From: Chelatococcus sambhunathii
GTDB lineage: Bacteria > Pseudomonadota > Alphaproteobacteria > Rhizobiales > Beijerinckiaceae
Length of the DNA: 40,302 nt
Direction of reading: 5' to 3'
Assembly: GCF_001418005.1 (NCBI RefSeq)
Contig: NZ_LIOL01000017.1
Coordinates: 1-40,302 of the forward strand
Shown: positions 1-9,258 of the stretch, piece by piece
Layout: the number at the start of each line of letters is the position of its first letter
Numbering within the stretch: position 1 is the stretch's first letter
Notes under the pieces: model-generated
Told to the model about the DNA's origin: nothing
The model's input: only the letters and a program-made list of their open reading frames with translations
The model's database searches: none
Made by a program: the position numbers and the translations under genes

Positions 1-266
1 CCGACCGGTGCAGTCACTCCACCTTGGGCATCTCATGGATGCTCGGGACCGACGACCTGGCCCGGCACTCCCGTTGGTTCCTCCGCAACTGCGGCGGGAT
101 GCTCGACGAGATGCACGGGCACTTCCCGACCTTCTACAATTTTGCGGACGAGCGGAACGAGGTTCACATCCGCTGGCTCAGATGGGCCGGCTTCACCTTC
201 GGCCGCCGCATTCCGCACAACGGCACCCATTTTTGGGAGCACTGGAGAACAAAGGAATGTGTGTAG
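1..266 (+). CDS. gp13-like acetyltransferase-fold virion/assembly protein, 3' part
   Basis: The reading frame is open from the window edge and ends at TAG 264-266. It encodes the C-terminal part of the GNAT-like protein that sits between gp12 and gp14 in T7-like phages; in T7, gp13 is needed for virion assembly. Visible family features are the GISWMLGTDDL stretch, then a helix-rich segment and the NEVHIRWLRWAGFTFGR segment typical of the acetyl-CoA-binding end of the fold. The start codon is outside the window; the matching 5' part lies at 40245-40302. The gp14 start overlaps the last ten bases. A copy of the dispersed palindrome lies at positions 7-23 inside the frame. Family assignment rests on sequence pattern and gene order. 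Confidence 0.75.
   Translation, partial: DRCSHSTLGISWMLGTDDLARHSRWFLRNCGGMLDEMHGHFPTFYNFADERNEVHIRWLRWAGFTFGRRIPHNGTHFWEHWRTKECV
7..23. repeat. Dispersed palindrome copy at the window edge
   Basis: GGTGCAGTCACTCCACC, one arm mismatch, inside the gp13-like frame six bases from the window start. Confidence 0.85.
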
Positions 267-1030
267 CTGCCGCCGCAGCGATCATCTCCACCGGCGCAAG
301 TGTCGCAGGTCAGATCTTCAGCTTTCAGGCGCAGAACAAGGCCGCGTGGGAGCAGCGGGCCTATAACATGAAAGTCGAGGCGCAGCAGGAGAGATACCGC
401 GCCGAGCTGATCCAGTATCAGAACGTGGTCTACCAGCAGGAGGTGGACTACGGGAAGAAAGTCCTCGACTACCAGAAGAGCGAGTTCGCCCGGCAGGAAA
501 ACTTCGTCGCCAAGGCCACGGAGTCCATCCAGCAGAACCTCTTCGCGCAATACGCCACGCTCCTTCAGCGGGCCGTTGAGGAGGGCATGGCGTCCTCCTT
601 CCAGTCCGTCCAGAACCAGAAGTCCGTCATGGCGGCGCAGGCTAAGGGGCGCGTTGCGGCCGACGCCAAGGGCATCGAAGGGTCCAGCATCGAGCAGCTT
701 ATCAATGACGTAGCGCGGGAAGGCGGGGACAACGAGACGATCATCGCGTTGAACCGTAGCGCCACCCAGCGGCAGCTTGCGATTGAGGCCATGGGCCTGA
801 AGGCGAGCGCCGACCAGCAGCTCTACAACCTTCCCATTCAGACGTTCCAGCCCAACGCTCCCCTCAATCCGCCTCAGCCGGTCAGCCCTGTAACCCCTGC
901 GGCCCCCGTAGCCGGCCCCAATCGAGGGGCGATGATCGCCAACGTGATCGGGTCGGCCATTCAAGGGGCGAGCAACTACGCGACGTGGTCGGGGCAGTCG
1001 TTCAAGCAGGCATTCAGCTTCAACCTCTAA
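257..1030 (+). CDS. Internal virion protein B (T7 gp14-like)
   Basis: 257 residues. Gene order (gp13-gp14-gp15-gp16) and sequence character identify it as gp14, a core protein ejected into the outer membrane during infection. The start ATG at 257 follows AAAGGA and overlaps the previous stop. It gives the MCVAAAAAIISTGASVAGQI beginning (a short hydrophobic Ala-rich segment after Met-Cys), a pattern seen in this family. Residues 35-190 are a long, charged, mostly helical coiled region rich in Gln and Ala; the C-terminal 60 residues are Pro/Asn rich. It is somewhat longer than T7 gp14 (196 residues). An in-frame extension upstream to position 8 is rejected because it would overlap the whole gp13 gene. 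Confidence 0.85.
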   Translation: MCVAAAAAIISTGASVAGQIFSFQAQNKAAWEQRAYNMKVEAQQERYRAELIQYQNVVYQQEVDYGKKVLDYQKSEFARQENFVAKATESIQQNLFAQYATLLQRAVEEGMASSFQSVQNQKSVMAAQAKGRVAADAKGIEGSSIEQLINDVAREGGDNETIIALNRSATQRQLAIEAMGLKASADQQLYNLPIQTFQPNAPLNPPQPVSPVTPAAPVAGPNRGAMIANVIGSAIQGASNYATWSGQSFKQAFSFNL

Positions 1031-1037
1031 GGAATAA

Positions 1038-3485
1038 ATGGCAGAGCAGTTCACGTTCCGCCCCACCGCGCGGCCGGTTGATACCGTCGCGGTCAACACC
1101 AACTTCCGCCGGCTCCCCACGCCAGTTGCCCCGGTCAGGCCGATGGCTCCCATCGAGCCCGCCCGTCCTCGTGCACCGACGCCGTCGAATGTGGACCAGC
1201 TTGTCAACGCGCTCTCCGCGCTAAACCCGAAGATCACGGCAGCGCTCGGCAAGTTCTTCGACGAGGAGAACAAGCAGGACGCAGCCGATGCGGAGATGCG
1301 AGTCCTCATGGACGGCGTCAATTCGTGGGGCGAGGCGGTTGCCAAGGACCCGACGCTTGCCGATCGCTCCCCGGTCTTCCGGCAGGTCTATGAGGCCCGC
1401 ACCGCCCGGAACCGCGTACAGGCCCGCGCCGGCCAGCTCATCAGCGAATATTGGCAGTCCGACATCGCCAGCAGCGAGGACCCTACGGCCATCAATAAGT
1501 GGCTGTCGGAGCGGATGAAGGATGTCCTCGACACCGCACAGTCTCCGGCGGAACGCGCCGCCATGGCGGAAGAGGTCATGACTGTCACCCGGCAGTTCGT
1601 GCAGGGGCATCGGGAGAGGGCGCGTGGCAATCTCGTGGAGAAGAACCGGGAGAGCGTTTCTGTCGGCTTCCAGACCACGATAGACAACTACGCCGCCCGA
1701 GGCCCGGCCGCTCCATATCAGACGGACGACCCGGCCGTTCTCGAGAAGCTGAAATCATCGGGCGATCCTCATGCCGCCCGGAAGCTCGCCTTCCTGAATG
1801 CCATTGCCGGTGGTGAAAGCGCGGGCAAGTACAACATCCGCTACGATGGGGGCGCGGGCTCCCTATTCGAGCTCAACGGCCGGCACCCCCAGGTCAAGGT
1901 CCAGACCCCTTACGGCCCCTCTGACGCCGCCGGTCGCTACCAGTTCCTGTCCTCGACGTGGCGCCGCGTGACGGGCGATGCAGCCTTTACGCCCGAAAAC
2001 CAAGACCTCGCGGCCATCCGGCTTGCGGAGCTTGACTACGCGAGCAGGACCGGCGGCCGGAACCTGTGGCAGGACATGGAGAAGGAGGGCTTCAGCACCC
2101 GCATTCAGGCCGCCTTGTCGCCGACGTGGAAGGCCCTTGAAGGCAACCGAGGGCGCCATATCGCGACCTTCAACGCCAGCCTTCAGAAGTACGGCGGGAA
2201 GCCGACCGGTGATGGTGTCCAGAACGGCTACATCCCGGAGATGATCGAAGAGCTTCAGAAGCAGGAGATCGAGGCGAAGAAACAGGGCATGAGCCCGGCC
2301 GAAGTCTCGGCGCTGTCCGTCAAGGCCGTGACCGAAGCGGCAGTCCGGCAGGGCGATGAGGCGATCCTCGACGTGCTCCTGAAGCCGCGCCCTGACGGGA
2401 CACCGGGGGCGGGCATGACGGTCGCCGGACGGGATGCCATCGATAAGGCTCGGCTGGAAATCCGGCGCCTGCGCATTCAGGAGCAGAACCAGCAGCACAC
2501 CCTTGAACAGCGCCGTAAGGAGGTTCGTAAGACGGAAGTCAAGAAGGCCGCCATCGACGCCCTGATAGGGCAGCAGAAGGCCGAGGAGGACGCCCGCGCC
2601 AAGGGCGAGATCTACAACGGCCCGAGGGGAATCCCGCGCGAGATCATCGAGACGGCAAACCGGGAGGACCCCGAGCTGGCCGAGACGTTGATCCAAGCGC
2701 AGAAGACGATGGACGACTTCAACAAGCGCGAGGACCCCGTGATGATCGCGGATTTCCAGCGCCGGGTCTACAACGGCGAGGCCACCCCTTCGGATGTCTT
2801 TGACGCCATCGCTCGCGGTGTCATCAAGGACCCCGGCACAATCCGAAACCTCTACGATCAGGCGAACCGGAACATCAACCGGAGCGTCGTCACCAAGCCG
2901 GTCGTCAAGCCGTTCTACGACATGATCGGCAAGATCATCGGCGAGGAGACGCTCCCCGGTGTGCTCCAGAAACCGCTTGAAGGGAATGCCGCTACGGTCG
3001 CCTTCTCGCAGGCCCTGATGGAGTTCGAGAACAAGAACCCCAACGCCACCGATGCGGACCTCTTGAGGTTCGCCGATGAGACCTACAAGGGCCTCGTCAA
3101 GGTCTACAAGCCGCACCTCGACCTTGAGGCGGCCAAGCCTGAGAACCAAGACCAGCGTCGAGAGGAAGAGGCGAAGCGGCGGGCCGACGCGGCGGCGGCG
3201 ACATCCACCGGTAAGCAGCCGGCCGGTAAGGCCGCCAAGTCCGTGAAGGAGGCTCCGGCCTACGTCCCGCTCGATCCGACGCCCGGCGTTGATTGGCGGA
3301 ACACGCAGCTATTCCCTGACGTGCAGACGCTCGACCGCGAGCTGGCCCGCTTCAAGGCAGGCGACAACGCCGGCAACAGCTTCACGGCTTGGGCGGTCAA
3401 GCTTGGTATCCCGCAGGCGGACTTCGGCGAGTTCCTCGCGAGGCAGCGAACCCTCGCGGAGAGGGGCAGCAAAGGTAAGCAGTAA
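1038..3485 (+). CDS. Internal virion protein C (T7 gp15-like) carrying a lysozyme-like domain
   Basis: 815 residues. By position this is gp15, part of the ejected core that makes the trans-envelope channel. Residues about 250-385 resemble a lambda-lysozyme-like (GH104-type) muramidase: FLNAIAGGESAGKYNIRY with Glu260 as probable catalytic acid, then SDAAGRYQFLSSTW (295-308) and an ENQD motif near 320. This would cut peptidoglycan locally at entry. In T7 the murein hydrolase domain is instead at the N-terminus of gp16, so the activity seems to have moved. The rest is helical; residues about 410-560 contain charged coiled-coil stretches. The C-terminus is low complexity (Ala/Lys) around 700-725. 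The start ATG at 1038 follows TAAGGAATAA. Its stop overlaps the gp16 start by one base. Confidence 0.85.
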   Translation: MAEQFTFRPTARPVDTVAVNTNFRRLPTPVAPVRPMAPIEPARPRAPTPSNVDQLVNALSALNPKITAALGKFFDEENKQDAADAEMRVLMDGVNSWGEAVAKDPTLADRSPVFRQVYEARTARNRVQARAGQLISEYWQSDIASSEDPTAINKWLSERMKDVLDTAQSPAERAAMAEEVMTVTRQFVQGHRERARGNLVEKNRESVSVGFQTTIDNYAARGPAAPYQTDDPAVLEKLKSSGDPHAARKLAFLNAIAGGESAGKYNIRYDGGAGSLFELNGRHPQVKVQTPYGPSDAAGRYQFLSSTWRRVTGDAAFTPENQDLAAIRLAELDYASRTGGRNLWQDMEKEGFSTRIQAALSPTWKALEGNRGRHIATFNASLQKYGGKPTGDGVQNGYIPEMIEELQKQEIEAKKQGMSPAEVSALSVKAVTEAAVRQGDEAILDVLLKPRPDGTPGAGMTVAGRDAIDKARLEIRRLRIQEQNQQHTLEQRRKEVRKTEVKKAAIDALIGQQKAEEDARAKGEIYNGPRGIPREIIETANREDPELAETLIQAQKTMDDFNKREDPVMIADFQRRVYNGEATPSDVFDAIARGVIKDPGTIRNLYDQANRNINRSVVTKPVVKPFYDMIGKIIGEETLPGVLQKPLEGNAATVAFSQALMEFENKNPNATDADLLRFADETYKGLVKVYKPHLDLEAAKPENQDQRREEEAKRRADAAAATSTGKQPAGKAAKSVKEAPAYVPLDPTPGVDWRNTQLFPDVQTLDRELARFKAGDNAGNSFTAWAVKLGIPQADFGEFLARQRTLAERGSKGKQ

Positions 3486-6400
3486 TGGCAACAGAATTGA
3501 CCCCTGAAGAGCTTCAGCAGGCCGAGGCTCTTCGGCAGGGCTTCCTCGAAATGGAGGAGAAGGACCCGTCGTGGATGGAGCGCGTCTCCGCCACGGCAGG
3601 GGCCGTAGCGTCTGACGTTGGCACCGGCCTTAAGGAAGCCGTTCCGCAGGCCGTCAGGGGCGCTCAAGAGGGCCTCAACGCCATGTCTGACGCCACCTTC
3701 AGCGTGGCCGATTGGCTCAACAAGAACGTCATCGACCTCGACAAGCTGGTCCTTGGTCGCGAGGCCCCGAACGAGAACGCCCTGCGCTTCTCCGATGGCG
3801 CTATGCCGGCCGAGCCGGAGTCCGTCACGGGAACCATCGTCAACGACGTGACGCAGTTTCTCGTTGGCATGGGCGTTGCCGGCCGTGCCCTCAAGGCGGT
3901 CGGCGTCACACGTGCAGTGACTGCACCGGGCGCGGTCGGACAGGGCATGCTAAAGGGCGCCATCGCGGATGCGACGGCCTTCGACCCCCACGAAGAGCGC
4001 CTGTCCAATCTGCTTGAGCAGTATCCCCGCCTGTCCAATTCGGTCACGCAGTACCTTGCTGCGGACCCGGAGGACGGCGAGGCGGAGGGGCGCCTCAAGA
4101 ACGCGCTGGAGGGGCTCGTCTTGGGCGGCCTCGTGGAAAGCCTGTTCCACGGCATCCGGGCCATCAAGCTCAAGCGCTCGGGCAACCTCAAGGGCGCCGA
4201 AGAGGCCCTCGACGAGATGGAGCGCAGCGGCGAGGCGGCCGGCGTCAAGGTGGACGAAGCGCCCCTTCGGGATGGCCCCGAGGGCGGCGAACAGCTTGAC
4301 CTCAATCTGGAGGGAGGCGGCCCCCGCCCGGACAGCCCGAGGGAAACCTTCGGGGACCAGCAGGGGGACGTTAAGCCCGGCGATATGGCGGCCGACGTCC
4401 CGCCCAAGAAGCCCACGAAGGACGCCCCGGCGTTCAAGCCCGCGAAGAAGCTCGTGGAGGTGGACGACGCCAAGCTCCGGGAGATTGCGGGAGCGTCGAT
4501 CAGTGAGAAGGCGTGGGGGCAGGGACGGAACATCTCCGGCATCCGCACGGACCTCATGGAGACCGCCGAGGACATCAACGCCACCATGTCCGCCCTTCGC
4601 GTGGTCTATCGCGAGGAGGCCGCCAAGGCCATCGGCGGGAACGCTGACAATGTCCGCTCGTGGAAGAACGTCGAGCGCAACGCGGACTCTCTCGCGGACC
4701 TGATCGGCGACGATCCGCGCCTTCTTCTCCAGCGGATGCAGGCCATCCATAAGGAGACCTTCCACGCGGACGCGGAGCTGAAGCTCTATCGCGACATGCT
4801 GGTGACGGTGAATGACCGTCTCGTGCAGATCGCGGAGGTGGTCGGGGACCCGCTCGGGGGAACCGGGAAGTATGCTTCGCGGGCCGAGGCATACGCGGAC
4901 TTTGCCAAGCACTATGAGCTGATGGCGAACATGCAGCTCATGTACAAGGGCATCCAGACCAACTTCGCCCGCACGATGAACGCCATGAAGCTGACGGCGG
5001 AGGCCCGCAAGGGTGTCCTGCCGGACAACGTGGACGGGCTCTTTGCGGGCGGCGAGAGGGAGATCGTCAAGGCGGCGAAGAAAATCCTCGCCAACGGGGA
5101 GAACGTGAAGGGCAACCTTCAGATCACCCGAGGGGGCTTCGTCAACAAGATGCTCTCGTCGGTCAATGAGTATTGGATCAACTCGATCCTTTCGGGTCCC
5201 AAGACGCACGTCGTCAACATCACCTCGAACGCCATCAACGCGGCCTTCATCCCGACCGAGCGGCTCATCGCGGGAGCCCTGCACTTCGACAGTCCGCAGG
5301 GTCGGGCCGAGTTTATCGAGGGCGCCCTCCAGTTCGCGGGCTATGCGGCTTCCTTCAAGGACGCCGTCCAGCTTGCCTACAAGGCGCTCAAGACAGGGGA
5401 GTCGATCCTCGACCCCGCACGGGGAACCGTCGAGCACGCCCCGGCCATCTCCAATCTCAACTACGGCATCTCCGATCCGGCCCTGTCGATGGCAATCAAC
5501 GGCCTTGGCAACGTGGTCCGCCTGCCGTCCCGCTTCCTCACGGCCGAAGACGAGTTCTTCAAGCAGCTCACCTATCGCTCCGCTATCCGGGCGCAGGCGT
5601 GGCGCGAGGCGGCCACCAACGGCATGTGGCGCGACCCGAAGGCCATGGCGGAACACGTCACGAAGCGCCTTGACGAGGCCGTTGAGGGGAACGGAAACGC
5701 GAAGAATGCGGATGCCCTAGCGCTGGCCCGAGAGACCACCTTTACGCAGGACCTTGCGGCGGCCACGCATAGCGGGGGCCGCACCCTCGGCCAGACGCTC
5801 CAAGGCGCCGCAGCAGCTCATCCCGGCCTGCGCCTCATCATGCCGTTCGTGCGAACCCCGACAAACATCATGCGGCAGGTCTGGAACCACACGCCCGGCC
5901 TCAACCTCCTTCGGAAGCAGTACGCCGATGACATCATGGGCGCGAACGGGTTCCGGGCGAAGGCGCGGGCGCAGGCTCAGATGCTGACCGGCGGGCTCCT
6001 GTGGGGCGCGGCAGTGGCGAACGTCATGGAAGGCAACATCACTGGCGGAGGCCCGGCGGACCCCGACATCCGAAAGGCTCTTGAGGCCACGGGATGGCGT
6101 CCCTATTCGATCCGCACGACGGACGAGGAGGGGAACGTTCACTACACCTCCTACGCCCGGTTCGATCCTTTCGGCATGTTCTTCGGCCTGGCTGCGGACT
6201 ACGCCGAGGCCGCCGGAGCGTGGCCCGAGCAAGACCTTGAGGAACGCGCGACGATGGTCGTCACGGCCCTTGCGAAGAACCTCAACAACAAGTCCTACCT
6301 GTCGGGCCTCGTGAACGCCCTCGGCGCCATGTCGGAGCCGGGCCGGAAGGCAGAGAATTTCTTCAAGGGCATCGCAGGCGGCTTCGTCCCGACCGCGCTA

Positions 6401-7045
6401 CAGCAGGTGGCGGGCGATCCGCATATGCGCGAGGCGCGTTCCGTCGTGGACGCCATGCGCCGGAAGATGCCGGGTTACGCGGAAGACCTCGATCCCCAGC
6501 GGAACATCCTCGGCGAGAAGCAGTATATCCCGCCGGCCCTCGGCCCCGACTGGATCAGCCCTGTCACGCAGACGGTCCACGCTCCGGGCGCCCAGCCGCT
6601 CACCGATGAGTGGAAGCGAACGCCGCAATCTGATGTCTATGACGAGCTTGCGCGGCAGATGATGCTCCACAACTCGGCGATCAAGGTGTCCCCGGACAAG
6701 CTGGATGGCGTTGACCTGACGCAGTACCGGAGCCCCGTCACCGGCTACACCGCCAGTGACCGCTACAGGGAGCTTACGGGAACCGTCGAGATCAACGGGA
6801 AGACCCTGAAGGAGACCCTCGCGGACTTCTTCGCCTCGCCCGCCTACAAGACCGGGCTGTCGGACGGTGACTTCGACCGCAACGGGTCCCGTATCGACCA
6901 GATCAGGGTCATCGTGCAGGCGTTCCGGGAGGCCGCGAAGGCGGAGCTTCGACAGGAAATCCCCCAGCTCCACTACGACCTCATGGAGGCGCAGCGGCAG
7001 GGGGCACTCATCAAGCTTCCGCAGGACCAGCGCAGTTCCCGATAG
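3485..7045 (+). CDS. Internal virion protein D (T7 gp16-like), very large ejected core protein
   Basis: 1186 residues, start ATG in a TAATG overlap with gp15. Size and position match gp16 (1318 residues in T7), the ejected core protein that helps pull DNA into the cell. No SLT/lysozyme domain is visible at the N-terminus; that activity appears to be in gp15 here. Residues about 115-160 contain a Gly/Ala/Val-rich hydrophobic stretch that may insert into membrane. Residues about 275-320 are a Pro/Gly/Asp-rich linker. The middle contains NSILSGPKTHVVNITSNAIN, a pattern seen in other alphaproteobacterial phage core proteins. A dispersed palindrome copy lies inside the gene at 3911-3927. A palindrome and a strong terminator follow directly after the stop. 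Assignment is by context and length more than by a defined domain. Confidence 0.8.
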   Translation: MATELTPEELQQAEALRQGFLEMEEKDPSWMERVSATAGAVASDVGTGLKEAVPQAVRGAQEGLNAMSDATFSVADWLNKNVIDLDKLVLGREAPNENALRFSDGAMPAEPESVTGTIVNDVTQFLVGMGVAGRALKAVGVTRAVTAPGAVGQGMLKGAIADATAFDPHEERLSNLLEQYPRLSNSVTQYLAADPEDGEAEGRLKNALEGLVLGGLVESLFHGIRAIKLKRSGNLKGAEEALDEMERSGEAAGVKVDEAPLRDGPEGGEQLDLNLEGGGPRPDSPRETFGDQQGDVKPGDMAADVPPKKPTKDAPAFKPAKKLVEVDDAKLREIAGASISEKAWGQGRNISGIRTDLMETAEDINATMSALRVVYREEAAKAIGGNADNVRSWKNVERNADSLADLIGDDPRLLLQRMQAIHKETFHADAELKLYRDMLVTVNDRLVQIAEVVGDPLGGTGKYASRAEAYADFAKHYELMANMQLMYKGIQTNFARTMNAMKLTAEARKGVLPDNVDGLFAGGEREIVKAAKKILANGENVKGNLQITRGGFVNKMLSSVNEYWINSILSGPKTHVVNITSNAINAAFIPTERLIAGALHFDSPQGRAEFIEGALQFAGYAASFKDAVQLAYKALKTGESILDPARGTVEHAPAISNLNYGISDPALSMAINGLGNVVRLPSRFLTAEDEFFKQLTYRSAIRAQAWREAATNGMWRDPKAMAEHVTKRLDEAVEGNGNAKNADALALARETTFTQDLAAATHSGGRTLGQTLQGAAAAHPGLRLIMPFVRTPTNIMRQVWNHTPGLNLLRKQYADDIMGANGFRAKARAQAQMLTGGLLWGAAVANVMEGNITGGGPADPDIRKALEATGWRPYSIRTTDEEGNVHYTSYARFDPFGMFFGLAADYAEAAGAWPEQDLEERATMVVTALAKNLNNKSYLSGLVNALGAMSEPGRKAENFFKGIAGGFVPTALQQVAGDPHMREARSVVDAMRRKMPGYAEDLDPQRNILGEKQYIPPALGPDWISPVTQTVHAPGAQPLTDEWKRTPQSDVYDELARQMMLHNSAIKVSPDKLDGVDLTQYRSPVTGYTASDRYRELTGTVEINGKTLKETLADFFASPAYKTGLSDGDFDRNGSRIDQIRVIVQAFREAAKAELRQEIPQLHYDLMEAQRQGALIKLPQDQRSSR
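3911..3927. repeat. Dispersed palindrome copy inside gp16
   Basis: CGTGCAGTGACTGCACC, inner 15 bases perfect; encodes RAVTAP. Confidence 0.9.
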
Positions 7046-7061
7046 GTGCAGTCGCTGCACC
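7045..7061. repeat. Dispersed palindrome copy behind gp16
   Basis: GGTGCAGTCGCTGCACC, perfect arms; starts on the last base of the gp16 stop, eight bases ahead of the terminator. Confidence 0.95.
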
Positions 7062-7068
7062 TGTGACG

Positions 7069-7098
7069 GACCCCCGAGGGAAACCTTGGGGGTCTTTT
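7069..7098 (+). terminator. Rho-independent terminator after gp16
   Basis: An 11-bp stem (GACCCCCGAGG with CCTTGGGGGTC, one G-T pair), a GAAA tetraloop and TTTT directly after it. It separates the gp13-gp16 core genes from the tail fibre gene 22 bases downstream. Confidence 0.85.
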
Positions 7099-7120
7099 CA
7101 TTTTCAGCACAAGGAAATCA

Positions 7121-8818
7121 ATGGCTCTTTCCTATGTCCAGTATGCGGGCGATGGGGTCACGCAGACCTTTGCGGTTCCGTTCCCGTATTTGGACAAAGA
7201 CCACATCGAGGTTCGGGTGTCCCTCGATGTCCACTCCTTCACGTGGGACGATCCGAACACCGTCAGGATCACCCCGGCGCCCGCACCTGATGCGGTAATC
7301 GAGGTTCGCCGCCACACCCCGCGCGACAACCGTATGGTGGATTTCGTGGACGGTTCGGTTCTCACCGAGAGTGACCTCGACCTGTCCAACCTCCAGACGT
7401 TCTACATCGTGCAGGAGGCCATCGACATTGCCGGCGGGACGCTTGAGCTTCTGTCGGACGGCTCCTATGGCGCCGGCGGCCGAAGGATCAAGGAGCTTGG
7501 CAACCCGGTCGAGGATCGCGATGCGGTGACGAAGACGTGGGCCGAGACGGCCATGTCGTCCCAGCTCGCGCAGGCCATCGCGGCGGCCAACTCGGCGTCC
7601 GCTTCGAAGACAGTAGCGGCCACGTCCGAGGCGAACACGCTCGCCCACAGGAACGCTGCGGAGACCGCCAAGACTGCCGCCGAGGCCGCCCGAGATACGG
7701 CCGCGACGGCAGCCACTACGGCCACGTCAGGCGCCGGCACGGCCACGTCAAAGGCCGCCGAGGCGATTGCTGCGGCGACACGTGCGCAGGAGTGGGCGTC
7801 CAAGCTCGGCTCACCGGTCGAGGGGGCCGACTACTCTGCCAAGAAGCATGCGCAGGACGCGGCGGCCAGCGCTGCGGCAGCGGCAATGTTCGACCCGTCA
7901 AGCTTCTACACGAAGCTCGCAGCGGATGAGCGTTACTACGACAAGACGACGGCGGACGGACGTTACATCAGATCCACGGGCAACGGATCGATTACGGGGG
8001 ACTTCTCCGTTGGCGGCTCTCTGACCTTCACTAAGAGCCTGCGCCTTACACAGAACACCGACCTCGACACGCTTACGGTCCCCGGCTGGTATGACGGCGA
8101 CGCCCTTCTCAGCGTTCCGGTGGAAGCCGGAGTGGCGGGCCGCTGGTTCTACATCGAAGTTGTCCGCCACTCGTCCAGCGCAAACTACGTCCTCCAGCGC
8201 ATAACTGCCCTTAATCACAGCGGCTACAGGACGTGGGTTCGGACCCGAAACAATGGCGTCTGGCAACCGTGGAGAGAGGCGTGGGACAGCGGAAATCTGG
8301 ACACGTGGGCTATGCAACCAATCGGCATGCCCATCCCGATCTTCGACCACATCCCAGGCGTCCCGACTCCGCCGACCGACAAGGCATACCGCTACGTCAA
8401 ACTGACGGCTGGTCTGACCGGGGCGGGGGGCTACAATAACGGCATCCTCACGAGCGAGACCGTCTCGGGCTCTGCGCCACTCGTCAATGCGACGGCGGTT
8501 GTCAGCCTGACGGGCTCGCCGCTCAACGGACAAACACTCCGTCTCATCAACACCGAGCGTCGATTTGTTCGAGCCGGTGACATTGCTGGCTCCGTGCAGG
8601 ACGACGCGTTTCAGGGCCACCGGCACCTGCCGCTAAACCCCAGCTGGCCCTTCATGCACCGGAACGGGTCGGAAAACTTCTCTGGTGGTGGTGCTCCCCT
8701 GAGCAGCATCTCAACCACGGGCGACCCCACCACAGACGGTTCGAGTGGAGCCCCGAGAACCAGCACGGAGACGCGCCCTCGGAACATTTGGGCCACTTAC
8801 TACATGAGGATCAAGTAA
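7121..8818 (+). CDS. Tail fibre protein with T7 gp17-type N-terminus
   Basis: 565 residues, start ATG after a good AAGGAAAT site. The first ~140 residues (MALSYVQYAGDGVTQTFAVP, later DNRMVDFVDGSVLTESDLD) are the T7 gp17 N-terminal domain that docks fibres to the tail. Residues about 140-260 are an Ala-rich trimeric coiled-coil shaft. The middle (~290-400) looks like a repeat/beta domain with a GYRTWVRTRNNGVWQPW motif found in many phage fibres. The C-terminus (GHRHLPLN..., STETRPRNIWATYYMRIK) is the collar-fibre tip type common in receptor-binding proteins. This is the host-range determinant. Only the N-terminal domain is T7-specific; the tip is modular. Confidence 0.92.
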   Translation: MALSYVQYAGDGVTQTFAVPFPYLDKDHIEVRVSLDVHSFTWDDPNTVRITPAPAPDAVIEVRRHTPRDNRMVDFVDGSVLTESDLDLSNLQTFYIVQEAIDIAGGTLELLSDGSYGAGGRRIKELGNPVEDRDAVTKTWAETAMSSQLAQAIAAANSASASKTVAATSEANTLAHRNAAETAKTAAEAARDTAATAATTATSGAGTATSKAAEAIAAATRAQEWASKLGSPVEGADYSAKKHAQDAAASAAAAAMFDPSSFYTKLAADERYYDKTTADGRYIRSTGNGSITGDFSVGGSLTFTKSLRLTQNTDLDTLTVPGWYDGDALLSVPVEAGVAGRWFYIEVVRHSSSANYVLQRITALNHSGYRTWVRTRNNGVWQPWREAWDSGNLDTWAMQPIGMPIPIFDHIPGVPTPPTDKAYRYVKLTAGLTGAGGYNNGILTSETVSGSAPLVNATAVVSLTGSPLNGQTLRLINTERRFVRAGDIAGSVQDDAFQGHRHLPLNPSWPFMHRNGSENFSGGGAPLSSISTTGDPTTDGSSGAPRTSTETRPRNIWATYYMRIK

Positions 8819-9258
8819 TGCCGTGGGCATCTAACGGCCAGATCAGCACGTCGCCCCTCAGCGATGGCATCGAGATCAGCGAGGCCGATTACCTCGCGGC
8901 GCTTGACGGTTTGGCTGCGGGGCAGATGGTCAGCATCGCGGGCGGTGTGTTCGCACTCGTCGAACCGCCGAAAGCCGAGCCCGAGCGGGACGATCCTGAG
9001 CGGGACCAGTCGCAGCTTCGCCCCCTCAACCCCCGACAGCTACGTCTCGGGCTCCTTAATAACTCCATCAGTCTCGCGTCCGTCGAGGCTGCAATCGAGG
9101 CCATCGAAGACCCGGCCGCGCGGGAGCGGGCAATAGTCGAGTGGGAGTATGCGCCGATCTACAAGCGAGAGCATGTCCTCATTGCGCACATCGGCGCCGC
9201 GCTTGGCCTGACTGAGGAGCAGATCGACGACATGTGGTCGGAGGCGCAGACCCTGTAA
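8818..9258 (+). CDS. Probable tail fibre assembly/associated protein
   Basis: 146 residues, start ATG in a TAATG overlap with the tail fibre stop; this coupled start is preferred over an in-frame ATG 30 bases upstream. The C-terminal ~75 residues (RQLRLGLLNNSISLASVEAA ... IEWEYAPIYKREHVLIAHIG, then LTEEQIDDMW) match a small helical domain often encoded just after fibre genes in alphaproteobacterial phages. The N-terminal part contains a beta-like segment and an acidic Glu/Arg/Asp linker (about 55-70). Role as fibre chaperone or fibre-bound cap is inferred from position; no enzymatic motif is seen. Confidence 0.7.
   Translation: MPWASNGQISTSPLSDGIEISEADYLAALDGLAAGQMVSIAGGVFALVEPPKAEPERDDPERDQSQLRPLNPRQLRLGLLNNSISLASVEAAIEAIEDPAARERAIVEWEYAPIYKREHVLIAHIGAALGLTEEQIDDMWSEAQTL

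Noticed and set aside
164-1345. Long minus-strand frames opposite the virion genes (also 3950-5656, 18617-20053, 37852-39090)
   Set aside because: They mirror high-GC codon bias of real + strand genes, with Arg/Leu/Val/Gly-rich sequence and no recognisable domain or ribosome site.
7590-7900. Ala-rich repeat in the tail fibre gene as a possible DNA repeat element
   Set aside because: It is the Ala-rich coiled-coil shaft of the fibre, explained by codon repetition.
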